DNA from: DASZVN01 sp035547055
Lineage (GTDB): Bacteria; Pseudomonadota; Alphaproteobacteria; Rhizobiales; Methylopilaceae
Direction: 5' to 3'
Assembly: GCA_035547055.1 (NCBI GenBank)
Contig: DASZVN010000194.1
Coordinates: 1 to 19,732, forward strand
DNA length: 19,732 nucleotides
Part shown: piece after piece, positions 7,391 through 15,532 of the stretch
Position numbering within the stretch: the first letter of the stretch is position 1
Layout of the letters: every line of letters starts with the position of its first letter
Translations under genes and position numbers: made by a program
The notes under the pieces: model-generated
What the model was told of the DNA's origin: nothing
Seen by the model: only the letters and a program-made list of their open reading frames with translations
Database searches by the model: none

Positions 7391-8379
7391 TGCAGCACCG
7401 TCGCGCCGCCGAGCACGATCACCGTCGTCGCCTGGCCGACCGGCCCGGCGAGGTCGAGTGCGGCGCCGTGCCCGCTGCCGCCGATCGCGTCGGCGACGGA
7501 AACGATCCGGGCGAGGCCGGTGGCCGGCCCGAAATGGGCAACCGCGCCGCCGCCGGACGGGTTGAGGCGGGAATCGCCGACGGTCCAGCCCTGGCCGGCC
7601 AGGAGGTCGCGGACCGCGGCGGCTTCGCAGAACGGCGTCGGCGCCCCTACCTCGATCGCACCGAGCGGCGCGCGGAGCGCCTCGGGCCGGCGCAGGCGGC
7701 CGGTCGCCTCCTCCACCCACCGCGCCGGATCAAGCTCGTCCGGCTCGGGGCAGTAGGGGTGGAAAATGGTGGCGAAGTCGGCCACGGCGACGCCTGCGCT
7801 GCCGGCCGCGAGCACCAGCGCCGCCGCGCCGTCGCACCAGCCGGGCACGAGCCAGCCGGCGGGGCCGGAGAGGGGAGGGAGACCCGCGCGGGCCCGCATC
7901 GCGGCGCCATAGCCGGCGGCGGCTTCCACGTCGATCGCGCGCCCGGCGAGGCGCTGGGCCTGCAACGTGGCAAGCACCGCGGGCGTCGCTCCAAGCGGGC
8001 GGGCGTAGAACGGGTCGGCCTGGATGGTGCGGCCGTCGCGCACGCCGAACTTGGTACCCTCGCCCCAGCCGACGAGGAGAACGCGATTCGCCTGGCCGCT
8101 CTCGATCAGGGCTACCGCCGCCGCGAAGGCGTGGCCGGCGCTCGACGGCACCGTCATCAGCTCCCGGCCATAGGCGCCGGCGATGCCCGAGCGCGTCGCG
8201 ACCATCGCACCGTCCAGGATGTCGCTCCCAACGGTCACGATCATGTCGACACCGTCGGGCGAGGTCATGCCGGCGCCGGCGAGCGCGTCGCGAACGGCAG
8301 CACGCACAGCGTCCTCGATCGGCCCGATCGCCCGGCCGACCCGCATGCCCGTGCCCGCGATGGCGACGGTCGCCGTCAT
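7387..8379 (-). CDS. Short divergent thiolase-superfamily protein
   Basis: 330 residues, about 50 shorter than its neighbours but with the thiolase two-half plan: VAIAGTGMRVG at the N-terminus, VLLVGWGEG near 100-107, and NPSGGGAVAHFGPATG at 273-288. The nucleophilic cysteine position is S79 (VPSSAGHAF), and the HDCF segment has become GAPTPFCE near 245-252. H282 in the GHP-like loop may be retained. The family is assigned with less certainty than its neighbours because the mid-region is reduced. ATGA overlaps on both sides tie it to the DUF35-like gene before it and the thiolase-like gene after it. It is a candidate heterodimer partner of the 388-residue protein; its own reaction is unknown. 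Confidence 0.8.
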   Translation of the reverse strand: MTATVAIAGTGMRVGRAIGPIEDAVRAAVRDALAGAGMTSPDGVDMIVTVGSDILDGAMVATRSGIAGAYGRELMTVPSSAGHAFAAAVALIESGQANRVLLVGWGEGTKFGVRDGRTIQADPFYARPLGATPAVLATLQAQRLAGRAIDVEAAAGYGAAMRARAGLPPLSGPAGWLVPGWCDGAAALVLAAGSAGVAVADFATIFHPYCPEPDELDPARWVEEATGRLRRPEALRAPLGAIEVGAPTPFCEAAAVRDLLAGQGWTVGDSRLNPSGGGAVAHFGPATGLARIVSVADAIGGSGHGAALDLAGPVGQATTVIVLGGATVLQ

Positions 8380-8792
8380 GCCGGCTCGAACCAGAAATCG
8401 GTCATCGCGCCCGTACGCTCCGCAGCGAAATGGGCGACAAGCCGTGCGCCCGCGGCGAGCGCGCCCGCGCCGGCCGCCGGTCGCAGGCGAGCGAGCAGCG
8501 CGGTGTCGGCGCCGTCAGGCATCACCAGCGCGACACAGGAATCGCCGCCACCGGGCTCCGGCAGCCAGTCGGTCGGTGCATAGGCTTCGAGCCGCGCCCC
8601 GGGGCCGATCGCGACCCATTCGCCGGGCGCGCCAAGATCCTTCGGCGGCACCATCACCCGCGGCGGCGTCCCGGTGCGCCAGCCGTAGAGGCGGCCCTCG
8701 TCGCGGATGGCGCGGAGAAAATGGCTGCCGAGCCGGCCGGCCGAGTGGCGGAATGCCGCCTCGACTGCAACCGCACGCACCTCCTCCGTCAT
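8376..8792 (-). CDS. DUF35-like protein with a lost zinc ribbon
   Basis: 138 residues. A helix (HFLRAIRDEGRLYG) leads into a zinc-ribbon remnant WRTGTPPRVMVPPKDLGAPG, where the four cysteine positions are T40, P43, G54 and G57 with the same 2-10-2 spacing as the intact family. A beta-rich OB-fold-like region follows, ending DFWFEPA, close to the DFWYQLEG end of the protein at 5745-6227. I assign it from this pattern and from position beside a thiolase-like gene, so it is less sure than the others. The ATG at 8792 lies 20 bases after the dioxygenase stop; longer in-frame starts would run into that gene. Its stop overlaps the next start (ATGA). Confidence 0.68.
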   Translation of the reverse strand: MTEEVRAVAVEAAFRHSAGRLGSHFLRAIRDEGRLYGWRTGTPPRVMVPPKDLGAPGEWVAIGPGARLEAYAPTDWLPEPGGGDSCVALVMPDGADTALLARLRPAAGAGALAAGARLVAHFAAERTGAMTDFWFEPA

Positions 8793-8812
8793 CGCGCGCC
8801 GCCCCCGCGTGC

Positions 8813-9607
8813 TCAGTGCACGATGGTGCGCAGGAAGATCCGCGGCTCGCGCGGGTCGGAGTCGACCGCATTGCGGTGCATGGTGGCGACCTGGTCCCAC
8901 ATCACCACGTCGCCGATCTGCCACTGATGGTAATAGTAGAATTGCGGCTGGGTGGCGTGATCCTGGATCGCGTACATCAGCGCGATGCCGTCGTCGTTCT
9001 CCATGCCCTCGAAGCCGACCTGGTGCTGCGGCGAGATCAGGAGGAGGCGCCGGCCCGTCACCGGGTGGGTGTAGACGGTGGGGTGATGGGCCTCGCCGCC
9101 CTTGCCGGGCCGGAACACCGAGATCAGGCCCTCGACCTTCTCGCGCAATGCCGGCGGCATCGCGTCGTGGGCGGCGCGCATGTCGACGAACTCGGTCCCG
9201 CCCTTCACCTTCGGCACCTGCAGCGCGTGCAGCATCGTCAGCCGCGGCAGGTGCTCCTTGTAGGATTCATCGAAGTGCCATTTCGACGCCCGTGTGACGC
9301 CGAACTGGTCGATATTGCCTTCGGCGTCGCGGTTGGTGACGAAGGATACCTCCGGCACCTCGGGGTGGCGATATTCCGGGAAGATGTGCGGCGTGATGGT
9401 GCCGAGCCGGCGGCCCAGCGCGGCGATGTCCTGCGCCGTCATGTGCTGGTTGCGGAACACCAGCACCGCCTTGTCGGCCAGCGTTGCCTTGATCCAGTCG
9501 GCGGTGGCCTGGTCGTTGTCGCGCGCGAGATCGAGGCCCTTGACCTCGGTGCCGAGCGACGCGCCGATCGGATGCAGCGTGGGCTGGGCCGTCATCGTGT
9601 CCGACAT
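8813..9607 (-). CDS. TauD/TfdA-family Fe(II)/2-oxoglutarate-dependent dioxygenase
   Basis: 264-residue oxygenase that should hydroxylate its substrate while converting 2-oxoglutarate and O2 to succinate and CO2. The iron-binding facial triad is visible: H111 and D113 in KWHFDESY, and H244 in WDQVATMHRN. T138 (GGTEF) and the arginines R256/R260 near the C-terminus fit 2-oxoglutarate binding. It is the first gene of the minus-strand operon, with a strong ribosome site (GAGGAGG, 9614-9620) six bases before the ATG, and a predicted operator lies 58 bases upstream. Family substrates include taurine, aryloxyacetates and alkyl sulfates, but no sulfur genes are nearby. In this operon it probably introduces the hydroxyl group that later CoA-ester enzymes act on (inference). 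Confidence 0.94.
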   Translation of the reverse strand: MSDTMTAQPTLHPIGASLGTEVKGLDLARDNDQATADWIKATLADKAVLVFRNQHMTAQDIAALGRRLGTITPHIFPEYRHPEVPEVSFVTNRDAEGNIDQFGVTRASKWHFDESYKEHLPRLTMLHALQVPKVKGGTEFVDMRAAHDAMPPALREKVEGLISVFRPGKGGEAHHPTVYTHPVTGRRLLLISPQHQVGFEGMENDDGIALMYAIQDHATQPQFYYYHQWQIGDVVMWDQVATMHRNAVDSDPREPRIFLRTIVH

Positions 9608-9664
9608 GCCGATCCTCCTCGGGCCGTCACGTCGCCGTCGAGCAGCGTGCCGGCGGCGGATTTG

Positions 9665-9678
9665 GTTGACACGTGAAC
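9665..9678 (-). promoter_or_regulatory. Predicted operator A (dioxygenase operon)
   Basis: On the minus strand it reads GTTCACGTGTCAAC, an inverted repeat of half-site GTTNAC around two bases. Eighteen of nineteen bases (ATTGTTCAC-N-TGTCAACCA) are shared with the copy before the GMC gene at 17164-17177, well beyond the palindrome itself. Same orientation relative to the downstream gene in all three copies. The binding protein is not identified. Confidence 0.6.
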
Positions 9679-9767
9679 AATCCTCCAGCGCCGCGGTGCT
9701 TGCAACTTCTTTTTTTGACGGCAGCCCGTTTTCTGTACGATTGCATTCGGCCGGCGATTGCGAGATG

Positions 9768-9781
9768 GTTTACCTGTCAAC
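9768..9781 (+). promoter_or_regulatory. Predicted operator B (ABC importer operon)
   Basis: Reads GTTTACCTGTCAAC on the plus strand, matching operators A and C at all but one or two positions, with the TGTCAAC half towards the gene. It ends 59 bases before the ATG of the binding-protein gene. Confidence 0.6.
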
Positions 9782-9840
9782 GCCACGCCAAGTGGCCGTG
9801 CCGGCTGGCCGGTAGCCATGCCCACGAGGGAGGAGCCGTG

Positions 9841-11427
9841 ATGGAGATCTCACGTCGCGACGGATTGAAGGCGGCGCTCGGTGGCGCCGCCGCGCTGGCG
9901 CTCGGCACCCGGACGGCCCGCGCGGCCGAAGCGGGTGGAAGCGGCGGCGCGCTGCGCTGCTCGATGGGCGGCACCCCGGTCTTCTTCGATCCGCACATGC
10001 TGGCGAGCTATCCGACCCGCGACGCCTCCTACATGGTGTTCGATACCCTGTTCTCGATGGACTCGAAGGGCAATGTCCGCCCGCAGATGGTCGAGAAATA
10101 CGAGACCTCTTCCGACAGCAGGACCTATCGCTTCAAGCTGCGCCCGAAGCTCGCATGGCATGATGGGACGCCCGTCACCGGCAAGGACTGCGTCGCCTCG
10201 ATCCGGCGCTGGATGCGCCATGACGGCATCGGCCAGCTCATCCAGGCCAACCTCGCCGACCTCAAGGCCGATGGCGACGACGGCTTCACCCTGTCGCTGA
10301 AGGAGCCGATGGGCATCATCGTCGAGACGCTCGGCAAGGGCAGCTCGGTGGTGCCCTTTATCCTGCGCGCGAGCGATGCGGAGAAGGACGACCTCGGCGC
10401 CGCCTATCGGCCGATCGGCTCCGGCCCGTTCACCTTCAACGCGGCGATGTACCAGCCGAACAACCACATCGTGTTCGACCGCAATCCCCACTACGTGCCG
10501 CGCGACGAGGCGGCGGATTTCCTCGCCGGCGGCAAGAAGGTCTATCTCGACCGCGTCGAGTGGGTGGTGCTGCCCAATCCGAGCAGCGCCATCGCCGCCA
10601 TCCAGGCCGGCGAGATCGACTACATTCAGTGGGTGGACTACGACAGCGTCGGCACGCTGAAGGCGGACAAGAACGTCCGCATCGTCAATGTCGACCCAAT
10701 CGGCAAGCAGGGCTATCTGCGGCCGAACCATGCCGCCGGTGCCTTCAGCAATCCGAAGATGCTGCAGGCGCTGCTCTATCTCGTCGACCAGGAAGCTTTC
10801 CTGCGCGCGATCACCGGCAACAAGCCCGAGTTCTACTCGGTCTGCCCGGCCTATTTCATGTGCGGGCTGCCCTACGCCAGCGACGCCGGCGCGCCCAAGC
10901 CCGACCTTGCCAAGGCCAAGGCGCTGATGAAAGAGGCGGGCTACGACGGCAAGCCGATCCGCAATTTCCAGATCACCAACATCCCGGCGCACAACATCGC
11001 CGGGCTGGTGACGGCGCAGCTCCTCAAGAAGGCCGGCGCGACGGTCCAGTCGATGCCAGGCGACATCGCCACCATCCTGCAGCGGCGCATCGACAAGAGC
11101 ATCTGGGACCTGCAGTGGGGCTATATCGAGAGCTTCGACGGCGGCTCGCCGCTCAGCAATCCCTATTTCCGCGCCAATGGCGCCAAGGCGATGCCGGGCT
11201 GGCCCGACGATCCGGAGCTCGAGCGGCTCCGCACCGCCTTCGCCATGGAGGTCGACGCCAAGAAGCGCATGGGCCTTGCGATCAAGATGCAGCAGCGTGC
11301 CTACAGCGTCTCGGTGCCCTACGTGCCGACCGGGCAGTACCGGCTGCCGAGCGCGGTGCGGACCAACGTCAAGGACGTCATCATCTCCGGGGCCCCGGTG
11401 TTCTGGAGCATCAAGAAGACCGCCTGA
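9841..11427 (+). CDS. ABC transporter substrate-binding protein, family 5 (dipeptide/oligopeptide type)
   Basis: 528-residue periplasmic binding protein for a DppABCDF/OppABCDF-type importer. A twin-arginine-like signal (SRRDGLK at residues 4-10, then an Ala/Leu-rich core) has a likely cleavage site after TARA at 28, so export may be through Tat. The mature protein shows family-5 features: FDPHML near the N-terminus, YRFKLRPKLAWHDGTPVTGKD and IGSGPF. Family members bind peptides, nickel, opines, glycosides and other organic acids, so the ligand is open; the neighbouring catabolic genes suggest the pathway substrate. The ATG at 9841 is chosen for its GGGAGGAG ribosome site five bases upstream and the signal peptide; an in-frame start at 9673 would put 56 residues before the signal. 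It opens a five-gene operon under predicted operator B. Confidence 0.93.
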   Translation: MEISRRDGLKAALGGAAALALGTRTARAAEAGGSGGALRCSMGGTPVFFDPHMLASYPTRDASYMVFDTLFSMDSKGNVRPQMVEKYETSSDSRTYRFKLRPKLAWHDGTPVTGKDCVASIRRWMRHDGIGQLIQANLADLKADGDDGFTLSLKEPMGIIVETLGKGSSVVPFILRASDAEKDDLGAAYRPIGSGPFTFNAAMYQPNNHIVFDRNPHYVPRDEAADFLAGGKKVYLDRVEWVVLPNPSSAIAAIQAGEIDYIQWVDYDSVGTLKADKNVRIVNVDPIGKQGYLRPNHAAGAFSNPKMLQALLYLVDQEAFLRAITGNKPEFYSVCPAYFMCGLPYASDAGAPKPDLAKAKALMKEAGYDGKPIRNFQITNIPAHNIAGLVTAQLLKKAGATVQSMPGDIATILQRRIDKSIWDLQWGYIESFDGGSPLSNPYFRANGAKAMPGWPDDPELERLRTAFAMEVDAKKRMGLAIKMQQRAYSVSVPYVPTGQYRLPSAVRTNVKDVIISGAPVFWSIKKTA

Positions 11428-11445
11428 GGGCGCGAGGAGCCGGCG

Positions 11446-12386
<941 letters not shown>

Positions 12387-12387
<1 letters not shown>

Positions 12388-13295
12388 TGGTCGCCGCGAT
12401 CGAGCCTCCAGCCCATCGACGTCCGTGGCGCCTGCCGCGCCTCGTCGGCTGGCGCTCCCCACTCCGTGGCCGTGGCGCGCTGATCGGCGCTGCCGCGGTG
12501 CTGATCGTCATCGCCGCGGTTTCGATCGCGGCACCGCTCATCACCGACGTCAGCCCGCAGGAACTCGACCCGATCTCGCGGCTCCTGCCGCCGGCCGCGG
12601 ACCACTGGTTCGGCACCGACGGGCTCGGCCGCGACGTGTTCGCCCGCACGCTCTATGGCGGCCGCATCTCGCTCCTGGTCGGCTTCGGCGTCGCCGTGCT
12701 GACCACTGTCTTCGGGCTCCTGATCGGCGCCATCGCGGGCTTCGCCCGTCTCGCCGACGAGCTCATCATGCGGGTGATGGACGGGCTGATGGCGATTCCC
12801 GGCATTCTCCTCGCCGCGGCGCTGATGGCGGTGAGCCACCCCGGGCTCACGACGGTGATCGTCGCGATCTCGGTGCCCGAGGTGCCGCGCATGGTGCGCC
12901 TGGTGCGTTCGATGGTGCTGTCGGTCCGCGAGCGGCCGTTCGTCGAGGCGGCGGTGTTGTCGGGAACGCGGCTGCCGCGCCTCCTTCTGCGCCACGTCAT
13001 TCCCAATATCCTGGCGCCCGTCGTGGTCCAGGCGACCTTCGCCTTCGCCATGGCGATCCTGCTCGAATCCTATCTCAGCCTGCTCGGCGCCGGCATCCCG
13101 CCGGGCATCCCGAGCTGGGGCAACATCATCACCGATTCGATCAACACCGTGCGTACCGCGTTCTGGCCGATCCTGTTCCCCGGCCTGTTCGTCGCGATCA
13201 CCGTGCTCGCGGTGAACATCCTCGGCGACAGCCTGCGCGATTTCCTCGATCCGCGCTTCGTGCGCCAGGTCCGCATGGCGGGGAGCGCGCCGTGA
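12387..13295 (+). CDS. ABC transporter permease, DppC/OppC type
   Basis: 302-residue inner-membrane permease. An N-terminal cytoplasmic stretch rich in Arg and Pro precedes the first membrane segment (about 32-54), then the DppC signature HWFGTDGLGRDVFARTLYGGR at 73-93. The EAA loop includes ERPFVEAAVLSGTRLPRLL near 182-200. The C-terminus NILGDSLRDFLDPR is typical of the subfamily. The ATG overlaps the stop of the DppB-type gene (TGATG) and the stop overlaps the GTG start of the first ATPase (GTGA), so the whole set is coupled. Confidence 0.95.
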
Positions 13296-14362
13296 CCGCC
13301 TCCAACGCCCGCCACCTGCATCTCGTCGGCGAAGCGCCGGCCGCGCCGCTTCTCGCCGTCGAGGATCTCGCCGTCGACTTTTCCGAGCGCTCGGGGACGG
13401 TACGTGCCGTCGACGGGGTGAGCCTGACCCTCGCAGGCGGCGAGACGCTCGGCATCGTCGGCGAATCGGGCTGCGGCAAGTCGGTCACCGCGCTGTCGAT
13501 CCTGCGCCTGGTGCCATCGCCGCCCGGGCGCATCGCCGAGGGCCGCATCCTGTTCCAGGGCCGCGACCTCCTGGCGCTGCCGGAGCGCGAGATGCAGGCG
13601 GTGCGCGGGCGCGACATCGCGATGGTGTTCCAGGAGCCGATGACCTCGCTGAACCCGGTCCTCACCATCGGCCACCAGATCACCGAGACCCTGGTCCGCC
13701 ACCAGCGCCTGTCCCGTGCGGCGGCGCGCCAGCGGGCGATGGAGCTCATCGAGCTCGTCGGCATCGCCGAGCCGGCGCGGCGGCTCGCGCAATATCCACA
13801 CGAGCTGTCGGGCGGCCAGCGCCAGCGCATGATGATCGCGATCGCGCTGTCGTGCTCGCCCAAGATCCTCGTGGCCGACGAGCCGACCACCGCCCTCGAC
13901 GTGACCGTCCAGGCACAGATCCTCGGCCTCATCGCCGACCTCAAGCGCGCGTTCGGGATGAGCGTCATCCTCATCACCCACGATCTCGGCGTCGTCGCCG
14001 AGACCTGCCAGCGCGTCGTCGTCATGTACGCCGGCCGCAAGGTCGAGGAGGCCACGGCCCACGACCTCTTCCGGCGGCCGGCCCATCCCTACACGCAGGC
14101 GCTGATGCGGGCGATGCCGCGCCTCGCGCGGCGAACCCGTCCTGCCGAACGTCCGCGCCGCCTCGCCGAGATTCCCGGCACGGTGCCGTCGCTCGCCGCC
14201 ATGCCCGAGGGCTGCCGCTTCGCCGATCGCTGCAGCTACGCCGTCGCCGCCTGCCGCTCCGCGTCGCCGCCGCTTCGCACCATCGGGGCGGGCCATCTCG
14301 TCGCCTGCGGCGAGGCCGAACGGGCGATGGCCGCGGACGCCGTGGCGGGCGCGGGCGCATGA
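13292..14362 (+). CDS. ABC transporter ATP-binding protein, DppD/OppD type
   Basis: 356-residue ATPase on the cytoplasmic face of the importer. Visible motifs in order: Walker A GESGCGKS, Q-loop MVFQEPMTSLNP, ABC signature LSGGQRQRM, Walker B ILVADEPTTALD and H-loop THDLGVV. The C-terminal oligopeptide-transporter domain carries PHPYTQ-like AHPYTQALM and a cysteine cluster (GCRFADRCSYAVAAC). It starts at GTG 13292, chosen for the GTGA overlap with the preceding stop; no ATG lies between there and the start of the nucleotide-binding domain at about residue 20. Its stop overlaps the next ATG. Confidence 0.95.
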   Translation: MTASNARHLHLVGEAPAAPLLAVEDLAVDFSERSGTVRAVDGVSLTLAGGETLGIVGESGCGKSVTALSILRLVPSPPGRIAEGRILFQGRDLLALPEREMQAVRGRDIAMVFQEPMTSLNPVLTIGHQITETLVRHQRLSRAAARQRAMELIELVGIAEPARRLAQYPHELSGGQRQRMMIAIALSCSPKILVADEPTTALDVTVQAQILGLIADLKRAFGMSVILITHDLGVVAETCQRVVVMYAGRKVEEATAHDLFRRPAHPYTQALMRAMPRLARRTRPAERPRRLAEIPGTVPSLAAMPEGCRFADRCSYAVAACRSASPPLRTIGAGHLVACGEAERAMAADAVAGAGA

Positions 14363-15318
14363 GCGCCGCCGCCCCCGTGCTCGAGGTGAGCGGCCTCGAG
14401 AAGCGCTATGCGCTCCGGGGCACGAGCGCCACGGTTCGCGCGCTCGACGGCATCTCGCTGACCCTGGCGCCGGGCGAGACGCTCGGCCTCGTCGGCGAAT
14501 CCGGCTCGGGCAAATCGACCGCGGCGCGCTGCATCGTCGGCCTGGTCGAGCCCAGCGCCGGCACCATCCGCGTCGCCGGCAAGGAGGTGACGGATGCCTC
14601 GGCGGCCGACCTCCGCGAGGCGCGGCGCCACATGCAGATGGTCTTTCAGGACCCTTATTCCTCGCTCGACCCGCGCATGAGCGCGGGCGACATCGTGGCG
14701 GAGCCCCTCGTCGGCTATGGAATCGGCAGCCGCGCCGAACGGCGCGAGCGCACGCTCGACCTCTTCGCCAGCGTCGGCCTGCGCCGCGAGGACATGGAGA
14801 AATATCCGCACCAGTTCTCGGGCGGCCAGCGCCAGCGCCTCGGCATCGCCCGCGCGCTTGCGCTGGGACCCGAGCTGGTGGTCTGCGACGAGCCGGTGTC
14901 GGCGCTCGACGTCTCGGTCCAGGCCCAGGTCATCAACCTCCTGATCGACCTACAGGAGGCGCGGGGCCTCTCCTATCTCTTCGTCGCCCACGACCTCGGC
15001 GTGGTCGAGGAGATCAGCCACCGCGTCGCGGTGCTCTATCTCGGCCGGATCGTCGAGGAGGCGCCGCGCGCGGCGCTGTTCGCAAGCCCACAGCACCCCT
15101 ATACCGAGGCCTTGCTCGATGCCGTGCCGCGGCTCGACCCTGACGGCCCGGTGGCGCGCCGGCGGCTCGCGGGCGAGATCCCGAGCGCTGTCAACCCGCC
15201 GTCGGGCTGCGCCTTCCACACCCGCTGCCCCTATGCCGAGGCGCGCTGCCGCGCCGAGACGCCGGCGCTCCGCGAGATCGCGCCCGGGCATCGGGTCGCG
15301 TGCCATTTGAGGGGATAG
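14359..15318 (+). CDS. ABC transporter ATP-binding protein, DppF/OppF type
   Basis: 319-residue second ATPase, the partner of the DppD-type subunit. Motifs in order: Walker A GESGSGKST, Q-loop MVFQDPYSSLDPRM (the SSLDPRM form is characteristic of OppF/DppF), signature FSGGQRQRL, Walker B LVVCDEPVSALD and H-loop AHDLGVV. The C-terminal domain has HPYTEALLDAVP and the cysteine cluster GCAFHTRCPYAEARC. It starts with an ATGA overlap and ends the importer operon just before the convergent palindromic element. Confidence 0.95.
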   Translation: MSAAAPVLEVSGLEKRYALRGTSATVRALDGISLTLAPGETLGLVGESGSGKSTAARCIVGLVEPSAGTIRVAGKEVTDASAADLREARRHMQMVFQDPYSSLDPRMSAGDIVAEPLVGYGIGSRAERRERTLDLFASVGLRREDMEKYPHQFSGGQRQRLGIARALALGPELVVCDEPVSALDVSVQAQVINLLIDLQEARGLSYLFVAHDLGVVEEISHRVAVLYLGRIVEEAPRAALFASPQHPYTEALLDAVPRLDPDGPVARRRLAGEIPSAVNPPSGCAFHTRCPYAEARCRAETPALREIAPGHRVACHLRG

Positions 15319-15372
15319 ACGACGAACTGCGTCTCGCGTGGCGACGCCCAGGCCCTGCCCCTCGCCACGGCG

Positions 15373-15497
15373 CCTCACCCGGTCGTCGGCTCCGCCGACG
15401 ACTTGACCTCTCCCCGGCCGGGGAGAGGTGTAAGCGCCGGGCTCCTTCACCTCTCCCAGAGGTCGGATCGCATGCGCAGCACGCGATCCGGGTGAGG
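15373..15497. repeat. Nested palindromic intergenic element, possible bidirectional terminator
   Basis: The 214-base gap between convergent genes (15319-15532) holds no gene but one compact structured element. Outer arms CCTCACCCGG (15373-15382) and CCGGGTGAGG (15488-15497) enclose three hairpins: a 9-base stem with loop TCC at 15382-15402, a perfect 24-base palindrome at 15406-15429, and an 8-base stem at 15464-15490. In addition, GGGAGAGGTG (15421-15430) can pair with CACCTCTCCC (15449-15458), giving an alternative fold. Such CCTCTCCCC palindromes are widespread between genes in Alphaproteobacteria. No T tract follows, so it is not a classic terminator, but its place between convergent operons suggests a 3'-end role. 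Confidence 0.7.
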
Positions 15498-15532
15498 GGT
15501 TACGGAGCCCGAGAAGGAAAGGCAGGAGCCTG

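Larger units (their letters stand above)
9608..9840. promoter_or_regulatory. Divergent control region between the dioxygenase operon and the ABC importer
   Basis: 233 bases with no gene. It holds two copies of a 14-base palindrome (9665-9678 and 9768-9781), each placed 58-59 bases before the ATG it faces, and strong ribosome sites at both ends (GAGGAGG at 9614-9620 on minus, GGGAGGAG at 9828-9835 on plus). For the importer, a possible promoter is TTGACG at 9715-9720 with TACGAT at 9736-9741; the 15-base spacing is short, so this is weak. Operator copy B would then lie just downstream of the start of transcription, which would suit a repressor. Confidence 0.6.

Noticed and set aside
9673..9840. 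A 56-residue extension of the binding protein from the in-frame ATG at 9673
   Set aside because: It would bury the twin-arginine signal peptide internally and ignore the strong ribosome site before the ATG at 9841.
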